Source: Bacteroidota bacterium
GTDB lineage: Bacteria; Bacteroidota; Bacteroidia; Cytophagales; Hymenobacteraceae
DNA: 5,196 bases
Assembly: GCA_023424725.1 (NCBI GenBank)
Contig: JAFADQ010000093.1
Location: 1-5,196 of the forward strand
Direction: 5' to 3'
Below the pieces are notes generated by a model. It was not told the origin of the DNA, ran no database searches, and saw only the letters and a program-made list of their open reading frames with translations. Positions 1 to 4,792 of this stretch are shown here, one piece after another (position 1 is the first letter of the stretch; each line of letters begins with the position of its first letter). A program made the position numbers and the translations under genes.

Positions 1-174
1 TGGCGCACTTCCTGCCTGGAATAATTTCTTTTATTGATTGAGTTTTATTTGCTTCTTAACACCACAATTTTTGCTCGTTGCAGCCTTTAGCTGGCGCGGT
101 AGTTTTGCAAAGTATAGTGTCTTTTTGCCACGTAGCGCTGGGCTTCAGCCCTAGGCGAATACCTAAACCCTGAA
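1..174. other. Intergenic sequence left of the repeat array
   Basis: No gene is supported here. All three plus-strand frames reach a stop within the first 40 bases, so a few residues of an upstream gene's tail could be present, but none is recognisable. The first ~80 bases are AT-rich. Around 138-152 there is a short GC-rich dyad (GGGCT-TC-AGCCC). A minus-strand open frame covering 87-293 crosses into the repeat array and is composed largely of repeat sequence, so I do not treat it as a gene. Confidence 0.5.
78..107 (+). promoter_or_regulatory. Candidate Bacteroidota promoter reading into the repeat array
   Basis: TTG at 78-80 is followed by 19 bases and then TAGTTTTG at 100-107. This fits the Bacteroidota primary sigma-factor consensus (TTG/TTTG, about 17-23 bases, TAnnTTTG). 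No gene follows; transcription from here would enter the 185-bp repeats about 65 bases downstream. The motif is short enough to occur by chance, so this is a candidate only. Confidence 0.3.
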
Positions 175-214
175 GGCGCTGGTGTTTTCGCTATAGCCGA
201 CAGGTTAATGATCT

Positions 215-347
215 GTAACGCCGGCCTCCGGGCCGGTATAGCCCTTTTGCCCCGGGCAAAAGCAGTTAATTCTACATTTGCCACCCTCGCCAAGTTATTT
301 AAATACCTGGTTTCTGCTAACCTTACCGGCCAGGAGGCCGGCGTTAC
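215..347. repeat. Inverted REP-like pair, unit 1
   Basis: The 24 bases at 215-238 are the reverse complement of 324-347 except at one position. Each arm is itself a palindrome: CCGGCC-TCCG-GGCCGG at 221-236 and CCGGCC-AGGA-GGCCGG at 326-341. The segment could therefore fold as two small hairpins or as one long stem enclosing about 85 bases. This opposed pair of palindromes is the arrangement seen in BIME elements built from REP sequences; assignment to that class is inference. Confidence 0.85.
244..262. repeat. Central hairpin of repeat unit 1
   Basis: CTTTTGCC-CCG-GGCAAAAG forms a perfect 8-bp stem with a three-base loop. The same stem recurs at 429-447 and 614-632 with the loop changed to ACA. 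Stem bases are identical in all three copies, while two of the three loop bases vary. Confidence 0.8.
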
Positions 348-399
348 GCTTAGCCTCTCGGCGCTGGTGTTTTCGCCGTAGCCTTCAGGTTAATGATCT

Positions 400-532
400 G
401 TAACTCCGGCCTCCGGGCCGGTATAGCCCTTTTGCCACAGGCAAAAGCAATTAATTCTACATTTACTACACTCGCCAAGTTATTTAAACGCCTGGTTTCT
501 GCTAACCTTACCGGCCAGGAGGCCGGCGTTAC
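400..532. repeat. Inverted REP-like pair, unit 2
   Basis: The arms at 400-423 and 509-532 are complementary at 22 of 24 positions. Compared with unit 1, the left arm has G to T just before the CCGGCC core. Both cores keep their own CCGGCC/GGCCGG hairpin. Confidence 0.85.
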
Positions 533-584
533 GCTCAGCCTCTCGGCGCTGGTGTTTTCGCCGTAGCCTTCAGGTTAATGATCT

Positions 585-717
585 GTAACTCCGGCCTCCG
601 GGCCGGTATAGCCCTTTTGCCACAGGCAAAAGCAATTAATTCTACATTTGCCACCCTCGCCAAGTTATTTAAACGCCTGGTTTCTGCTAACCTTACCGGC
701 CAGGAGGCCGGCGTTAC
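585..717. repeat. Inverted REP-like pair, unit 3
   Basis: The arms at 585-608 and 694-717 are complementary at 22 of 24 positions, with the same arm variant as unit 2. The internal hairpins are intact. It is the rightmost complete pair; the unit that would follow is lost after about 747. Confidence 0.85.
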
Positions 718-736
718 GCTTAGCCTTGGGGCGTGG

Positions 737-781
737 GTGTTTTCACCAAAAACTTAACAGGTTGGTTGTTGGCGAAAACAC
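737..781. repeat. Inverted copy of the unit-start motif at the array's right edge
   Basis: GTGTTTTC at 737-744, part of the truncated fourth unit, is matched in inverted orientation by GAAAACAC at 774-781. Read on the minus strand, 771-781 gives GTGTTTTCGCC, the same wording as the start of units 2 and 3. The array therefore ends with a small inverted duplication of its own unit start, which may mark a rearrangement point. Confidence 0.55.
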
Positions 782-960
782 TAAACAATGGCCCGTGCGC
801 ATCGGCAAAGCCATTTTTATTAATCTAACTCAGGTTATTATTTTATTTCGCCAAACCGGAGCCTGGCATCCGCAGCTTGTTACGGGAAGCGCTACGATAA
901 ACTCCCGCGCTTAAAACCCACTACTCTGCAAGCATCAAAAAACCACCCGCTACAGCACAA
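748..960. other. Non-coding stretch between array and terminator
   Basis: I see no supported gene. A plus-strand frame open across 648-914 starts inside repeat unit 3, gets its first third from repeat sequence and resembles no family I know; its composition is not convincing. The minus strand is broken by stops. This may be decayed sequence. Nothing else stands out apart from the inverted motif at its left edge. Confidence 0.5.
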
Positions 961-990
961 AAAAGCCGCCTCGTTCCCGAAGCGGCTTTT
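961..990. terminator. Bidirectional intrinsic terminator downstream of ahcY
   Basis: AAAAGCCGC at 961-969 pairs with GCGGCTTTT at 982-990. The stem continues with TCG/CGA around a TTCC loop after one mismatch. On the minus strand the stem runs into six T's (reverse of 957-966), giving a good rho-independent terminator about 100 bases after the ahcY stop. On the plus strand there are four T's, so it could also stop transcripts coming out of the repeat array. Confidence 0.8.
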
Positions 991-1073
991 CTGTATGGAT
1001 TTATGAAATTGAGCGGCAATCAGATCAAAAACCAATCTGTTTCACTACCCAATACTCATTACCCACTACCTGA

Positions 1074-1091
1074 TTAGTAACGGTAGTACTA
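1074..1091 (-). other. ahcY: In-frame amber codon and lost C-terminal tail of ahcY
   Basis: On the minus strand the end of the gene reads AAG CCA TAG TAC TAC CGT TAC TAA. Without the TAG (1089-1091) the protein would end KP-x-YYRY, matching the family's KPxxYRY terminus, and would be 437 residues long. The numbering agrees with the human enzyme at a constant offset of five: Lys431 equals human Lys426, and the second tyrosine would be residue 435, equal to human Tyr430. In known structures these two residues bind NAD of the neighbouring subunit. One base change from GAG, AAG or CAG would create the TAG. Sequencing error, true nonsense mutation and readthrough cannot be told apart from this sequence. 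Confidence 0.85.
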
Positions 1092-2387
1092 TGGCTTGTA
1101 AGGTCCTTCCGGCGTAACACCGATGTAGGCAGCCTGCTCGGGAGTAAGTTCCTCCAGGTCAACACCAATTTTACCAAGGTGCAGGCGGGCTACTTTCTCG
1201 TCCAGATGCTTTGGCAAAGTATACACTTTGTTCTCATAAGCATCGGTATTTGTCCAAAGCTCTATCTGGGCCAACGTTTGGTTAGAGAACGAGTTAGACA
1301 TTACAAACGACGGGTGGCCGGTAGCGCAGCCAAGGTTTACCAGGCGGCCTTCTGCCAATACAATAATATCGTTACCATCTATATTATAAAGATCTACCTG
1401 TGGCTTTATAATGTCTTTGGTGTTTCCGTAGTTTTTGTTTAACCACGCCATATCGATTTCGTTGTCGAAGTGGCCGATATTACAAACGATGGTTTTATCT
1501 TTCATGGCGCGGAAATGCTTCTCGCCGATAATGTTAAAGTTACCGGTTGCTGTTACAACAATATCGGCTTCTTTAATCGCATCCATCATTTTCTTTACCG
1601 CGAAACCATCCATAGCCGCCTGAAGCGCGCAAATAGGGTCGATTTCGGTAACGATTACACGGGCACCGGCACCACGCAATGAAGCAGCAGAACCTTTTCC
1701 AACGTCGCCGTAACCAGCAACAACGGCCACTTTACCGGCCATCATTACATCGGTAGCACGGCGGATAGAATCTACCAAACTCTCTTTGCAACCATATTTG
1801 TTATCGAATTTCGATTTTGTAACCGAATCGTTCACGTTAATGGCAGGCATTGGAAGCGTACCGTTTTTCATGCGCTCGTACAGGCGGTGCACACCGGTAG
1901 TGGTTTCTTCAGAAAGACCTTTTATACCGGAAGCCAGCTCAGGGAAACGATCTAATACCATGTTGGTAAGGTCGCCGCCATCATCTAAAATCATGTTTAA
2001 TGGCTTGCGGTCTTCGCCAAACCAAAGTGTTTGCTCAATGCACCAGTCAAATTCTTCTTCGGTCATTCCTTTCCAGGCAAAAACCGGAATACCAGCGGCG
2101 GCTATGGCAGCGGCGGCATGATCTTGCGTAGAGAAAATATTGCAAGAACTCCAGGTAACTTCGGCGCCAAGGGCCACCAATGTTTCGATAAGAACGGCTG
2201 TTTGGATGGTCATGTGCAGGCAACCGGCAATGCGCGCGCCTTTAAGCGGCTGGCTCGGGCCAAACTCTTCTCTGATGGCCATTAAACCGGGCATTTCTGC
2301 TTCGGCAAGGCGAATTTCTTTGCGGCCCCAATCGGCAAGCGTAATGTCTTTTACTTTGTAGTTGGTTCTTTCCAGTGTCTGGATCAT
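1089..2387 (-). CDS. ahcY: S-adenosylhomocysteinase (adenosylhomocysteinase)
   Basis: This cytoplasmic, NAD-dependent enzyme reversibly splits S-adenosylhomocysteine into adenosine and homocysteine. It relieves product inhibition of methyltransferases and feeds the methionine cycle. The 432 residues contain both family signatures: SCNIFSTQDHAAAAI (residues 81-95) and the Rossmann segment GKVAVVAGYGDVGKGSA (218-234). Aligned by eye to the human enzyme, the catalytic set is present: H58, D136, E161, K191, D195, N196, C200, H306 and H358. It lacks the ~40-residue insertion of many proteobacterial and actinobacterial homologues. The start matches the usual N-terminus before YKVKDITLADWGRKEI; no strong ribosome-binding site is seen, which is normal for this phylum. 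The oddity is the end. The frame stops by TAG after Lys431-Pro432, but the following codons encode YYRY and then TAA, the missing conserved tail (see the separate entry). Family assignment is certain; whether the protein ends at 432 or 437 residues is open. Confidence 0.98.
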   Translation of the reverse strand: MIQTLERTNYKVKDITLADWGRKEIRLAEAEMPGLMAIREEFGPSQPLKGARIAGCLHMTIQTAVLIETLVALGAEVTWSSCNIFSTQDHAAAAIAAAGIPVFAWKGMTEEEFDWCIEQTLWFGEDRKPLNMILDDGGDLTNMVLDRFPELASGIKGLSEETTTGVHRLYERMKNGTLPMPAINVNDSVTKSKFDNKYGCKESLVDSIRRATDVMMAGKVAVVAGYGDVGKGSAASLRGAGARVIVTEIDPICALQAAMDGFAVKKMMDAIKEADIVVTATGNFNIIGEKHFRAMKDKTIVCNIGHFDNEIDMAWLNKNYGNTKDIIKPQVDLYNIDGNDIIVLAEGRLVNLGCATGHPSFVMSNSFSNQTLAQIELWTNTDAYENKVYTLPKHLDEKVARLHLGKIGVDLEELTPEQAAYIGVTPEGPYKP

Positions 2388-2421
2388 ATAGGTATTGGTA
2401 TAGGGAATTGCGATTTAAGTA

Positions 2422-2453
2422 CAAAAATACAAATTTCCGGGCGGAGTAACAAA
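2422..2453 (-). promoter_or_regulatory. Predicted ahcY promoter
   Basis: On the minus strand, TTTG (2453-2450) is followed by 20 bases and then TATTTTTG (2429-2422). Both boxes match the Bacteroidota consensus TTTG / TAnnTTTG exactly and the spacing is right. The start codon is 34 bases downstream, so the leader would be only about 30 bases, too short for an S-adenosylhomocysteine or S-adenosylmethionine riboswitch. Confidence 0.7.
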
Positions 2454-2571
2454 CCGGCAAAAGATGCGTTTCCATCTCAACAAATCAATAACTCGCAATG
2501 TTTGGCAATGGTTCTTTTTAGGCCAAATCAGCCCGAAACTGTTATCATCGTTTGCGTGTTAAACAAAGTAC

Positions 2572-3921
2572 ATGATTACTATAAAACCGGAAAACAATAA
2601 GCTGCGAGGAGCAAATTTTGTGCTGTTAGCGGCCATTTCAACATTATTTTCTTTTTGCAGCCAGCCGCGTGTTTTAAAAGAAGTTTTTAAGAAACAAACC
2701 CCGCACGAAGCCTATATCAGCAAGCTGGAAAAAGCCGGAATCCTGAAAACCGAGGCTGGCCAAAAATGGGTAAGCGTAAGCCAGGAAGTGCTGCAGAATG
2801 CCGTTGCTATTAAAGTGCCGTTTAAAGAAACCGGCTATTTCCCGGCAGAAAAGCCAACCGCAGTGGCATATAAATTCGAGGCCCGCGAAGGCGAAAAATT
2901 CAACATAAATCTACAATACACCAACCCGCCCTCGTTCAGGCTTTTTGGCGATGTGTACCAGGTGCAGCCGCAAACCGGGCCGTACCATGTTGCCAGCTTA
3001 GATACCGCGGCTGTGCGTCTGGAGTTTGAACCCGCCGAAACCGGAACCTACACCTTGCGCCTGCAACCCGAACTGCTTAGCAGCGGTAATTACACCCTAA
3101 GCATTACCAAGGGCGGCACCATGGGTTTTCCGGTGAAAGGGCACACGCCAAAATCTATACAAAGTTTTTTTGGTGATGCCCGCGACGGCGGTAAGCGCGA
3201 CCACCACGGCGTAGATATTTTCGCGAAGCGCGGCACGCCTGTTGTAGCTGCTGTAGATGGGGTAATTACCGATGCCGGACTTAACCGTTTGGGCGGCAAA
3301 GTGGTGTGGCTCTGGGACATGAAAAAAAGCCGCAGTTTATACTACGCCCACCTCGACAGCCAATTGGTAACCGCCGGAACCCGCGTAAAAACCGGCGACA
3401 CATTGGGCTTGGTAGGCAACACCGGAAATGCAAAACACACGCCGCCTCATTTGCATTTTGGCATTTACAGCCGTGGCCGCGGGCCGAAAGATCCGGCTCC
3501 GTTTTTGCAGCAGCCCGATACCATTCTCCCAAAAATTAAAGTTGCCGGGAGCTTGCTTACTAACTCTGTGAGGCTCAAAAAAGCACCTGCCAGAGGCAAA
3601 AATAAAATAACAGCTAATGAAAATGATTTCGCGCTTGGCCAGGTTTTGGGCGCGCAAGGCAACAATTACCGCATTCTGTGGCCCGACGGAACCCAGGAAT
3701 ATGTTGCAGCCAATAAACTGGAACCTGCCACAAAACCCGCCTACCAGAGCCACTTAATAGCAGAAGCAAACTTAACCGGCCGGCCCGGCCTGCAGGCGCC
3801 AATTATAGACACGTTACAGGCCAAACAACAAGTGCAGGTAATCGGTAAATTCGGGCAGTTTTGGTTTGTAGAGGCCGGAGAGAAAAGCGGCTGGATTCCG
3901 GCTACGGCGCTTAGGCTGTAA
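2572..3921 (+). CDS. Exported M23-family metallopeptidase with C-terminal SH3 domains
   Basis: This is a probable zinc endopeptidase that cuts, or has a role in shaping, cell-wall peptidoglycan outside the cytoplasm. Residues 14-28 form a hydrophobic signal segment ending LFSFC, with Cys29 a possible lipid attachment site; Phe at -1 is unusual for a lipobox, so plain secretion or an uncleaved anchor remains possible. Residues ~95-180 form a beta-rich domain resembling pre-peptidase C-terminal (PPC) domains. The M23 core spans ~185-312 with all expected residues: H211xxxD215 (HHGVD), H260 (YYAHL) and the HLH at 293-295. This argues for an active enzyme. Two SH3-like segments follow (~321-385 and ~393-449); the second has a clear pattern, ending KSGWIPATALRL. 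Such domains usually bind wall peptides. The gene is divergent from ahcY, 184 bases away. I see no convincing promoter or strong ribosome-binding site before the ATG. The exact substrate is unknown. Confidence 0.93.
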   Translation: MITIKPENNKLRGANFVLLAAISTLFSFCSQPRVLKEVFKKQTPHEAYISKLEKAGILKTEAGQKWVSVSQEVLQNAVAIKVPFKETGYFPAEKPTAVAYKFEAREGEKFNINLQYTNPPSFRLFGDVYQVQPQTGPYHVASLDTAAVRLEFEPAETGTYTLRLQPELLSSGNYTLSITKGGTMGFPVKGHTPKSIQSFFGDARDGGKRDHHGVDIFAKRGTPVVAAVDGVITDAGLNRLGGKVVWLWDMKKSRSLYYAHLDSQLVTAGTRVKTGDTLGLVGNTGNAKHTPPHLHFGIYSRGRGPKDPAPFLQQPDTILPKIKVAGSLLTNSVRLKKAPARGKNKITANENDFALGQVLGAQGNNYRILWPDGTQEYVAANKLEPATKPAYQSHLIAEANLTGRPGLQAPIIDTLQAKQQVQVIGKFGQFWFVEAGEKSGWIPATALRL

Positions 3922-3957
3922 CGGGCAAAAAAATGGTCGCAGAAGGGTAAAAAAGCG

Positions 3958-3990
3958 ATGGCATCCTTCGTTAAAAGAATGCCATTTTAA
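3958..3990. terminator. Terminator between the M23 gene and the convergent small secreted gene
   Basis: ATGGCAT at 3958-3964 pairs with ATGCCAT at 3979-3985. After one mismatch the stem resumes with CTT/AAG around a six-base loop, and TTTT follows on the plus strand. It lies 37 bases after the M23 stop. On the minus strand the stem is followed three bases later by a run of six T's, so it may also serve the convergent gene ending at 4065. Confidence 0.7.
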
Positions 3991-4064
3991 AATCTATAAA
4001 AATAAAGCAGTTTGCGCGGCTACATTTCGCCCCACTTCCTGTGGAGCGGATTTAGGGCCAGGTT

Positions 4065-4589
4065 CTATAACGAATTCAAAAGCACGAAACTGTTCTTAAA
4101 ATCATCGAACTTGCGATCGATAAGCGGCGAGTTGCTAGCCATTTGCAGCGTGATAGATTTTTTGTTTTGCACGAAAACGGTAGTTTTTTGCGGAACGGTT
4201 TTATCATCAAACTTCACCATTTGCTGGTACTCTATAGTTCTGGCGCCGTTTAGTTTACGCTCTTCTGTATCTATTTTCGCGTTCTCCAGCTCCGTTACCA
4301 GCGACGTGTAATAACCGTCTAAATATTGCCGCACCTGGTTGGCTTTTATCCGCCTGAAATCCTTGCTCAAATCCATCAGTGTAACACGGTAAAGCGCCAC
4401 ATCGCCCAGGCTTTTCGATACACATTTATAAGAAGTAACCATATAGCCGCCCGGCGCGGGTTTTTCGTATTCTTTCACGAATTCGCAATCGCAGTTGGCT
4501 TTAAATTCGGCAGGGATAAACTGTGCATTTACCACACCCGAAACAAAAAATATAAAGGCTGAGAGAAGTAATAATTTTTTCATACACAT
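4065..4589 (-). CDS. Small secreted protein of unknown function
   Basis: I do not recognise a family. The 174-residue product starts MCMKKLLLLSAFIFF and has a typical Sec signal peptide, likely cleaved after VNA (residue 22), giving a mature protein of about 152 residues that is periplasmic or secreted. The mature part has three cysteines (C33, C35 and C56); a disulfide is possible. Its mixed pattern, with a late strand (TTVFVQNKKSITLQM) followed by a short helix containing FDDFKNSF at the C-terminus, vaguely resembles PsbP/Mog1-like folds. That is a guess from shape only. Two starts are possible: 4589 and the third codon at 4583. AAGG six bases before the first favours 4589, while the M-K-K wording favours 4583. 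It is convergent with the M23 gene and divergent from the methyltransferase. Confidence 0.85.
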   Translation of the reverse strand: MCMKKLLLLSAFIFFVSGVVNAQFIPAEFKANCDCEFVKEYEKPAPGGYMVTSYKCVSKSLGDVALYRVTLMDLSKDFRRIKANQVRQYLDGYYTSLVTELENAKIDTEERKLNGARTIEYQQMVKFDDKTVPQKTTVFVQNKKSITLQMASNSPLIDRKFDDFKNSFVLLNSL

Positions 4590-4627
4590 AATCTACCTTA
4601 AACACATCCGAAACTTCCTGACAAACA

Positions 4628-4662
4628 GGCCTGATAGCATAAGCCTATACGAAAATCAGGCC
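4628..4662. promoter_or_regulatory. 8-bp dyad in the divergent intergenic region
   Basis: GGCCTGAT at 4628-4635 is perfectly complementary to ATCAGGCC at 4655-4662, with 19 bases between. It lies 39 bases upstream of the minus-strand secreted protein gene and 131 bases before the plus-strand methyltransferase. No T-run follows on either strand, so it is not an obvious terminator. It might be an operator or a hairpin in a transcript. Its role is unknown. Confidence 0.35.
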
Positions 4663-4709
4663 GACATGTTAAATTACAATTTTTACTTATCACATGCAAT
4701 ATTTTGGCC

Positions 4710-4739
4710 TTTGCAGGAATAAATAAATTGTATTATTTG
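4710..4739 (+). promoter_or_regulatory. Weak candidate promoter for the methyltransferase gene
   Basis: TTTG at 4710-4713 is followed by 17 bases and then TATTATTTG at 4731-4739. The second box has one extra base inside the TAnnTTTG consensus. It would give a leader of roughly 45-50 bases. It competes with the TAACTTTG box at 4780-4787. Confidence 0.25.
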
Positions 4740-4779
4740 TCTTTAGCCCGGCCACACCAATAATTACGCCGGCTCTTGG

Positions 4780-4787
4780 TAACTTTG
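4780..4787 (+). promoter_or_regulatory. TAnnTTTG box directly before the methyltransferase start
   Basis: TAACTTTG matches the Bacteroidota -7 box exactly and lies five bases before the ATG at 4793. If used, transcription would begin at or within a few bases of the start codon, giving a leaderless or nearly leaderless mRNA. No TTG or TTTG is found 17-23 bases upstream, which weakens the case. Confidence 0.4.
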
Positions 4788-4792
4788 CCCTT

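Larger units (their letters stand above)
175..747. repeat. Tandem array of three 185-bp units plus a partial fourth
   Basis: Three head-to-tail copies lie at 175-359, 360-544 and 545-729, each beginning GGCGCTGGTGTTTTCG (the first 16 bases). A fourth begins at 730 with a degenerate version and loses similarity after about 747. The period is exactly 185 bp in every step. Ignoring the last four bases, copies 2 and 3 differ at four positions that I count; copy 1 differs from them at about ten. Since 185 is not a multiple of three and frames are not kept open, the array is not protein-coding. Each unit contains two opposed GC-rich palindromes and a central hairpin. The best description is a REP/BIME-like or MITE-like intergenic repeat that has been tandemly amplified. 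No transposase is nearby. Confidence 0.92.

Noticed and set aside
87..293. Minus-strand open frame of 68 residues across the left edge of the array
   Set aside because: Much of it is repeat sequence; the same frame is not kept in the other units and no family is recognisable.
175..729. CRISPR array
   Set aside because: The whole 185-bp unit is repeated with no unique spacers, and no cas genes are present.
648..914. Plus-strand open frame of 88 residues after the array
   Set aside because: It starts inside repeat unit 3, its first third is repeat-derived, and it has no recognisable domain, promoter or ribosome-binding site.
1179..2361. Several plus-strand open frames opposite ahcY (for example 1786-2121 and 2031-2285)
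   Set aside because: They are antisense to a certain gene and their proteins look like reverse-frame noise.
2388..2421. S-adenosylhomocysteine or S-adenosylmethionine riboswitch ahead of ahcY
   Set aside because: The predicted leader is only about 30 bases, too short for any known riboswitch of these classes.
2497..2554. Promoter boxes for the M23 gene (AATGTTTG at 2497-2504, ATCGTTTG at 2547-2554)
   Set aside because: Each deviates from TAnnTTTG at the TA and neither has a TTG or TTTG at the right distance upstream.
3090..3802. Minus-strand open frames opposite the M23 gene, such as 3337-3753
   Set aside because: The sense gene is well supported through the whole stretch by catalytic motifs and SH3 patterns; the antisense proteins show no domain.
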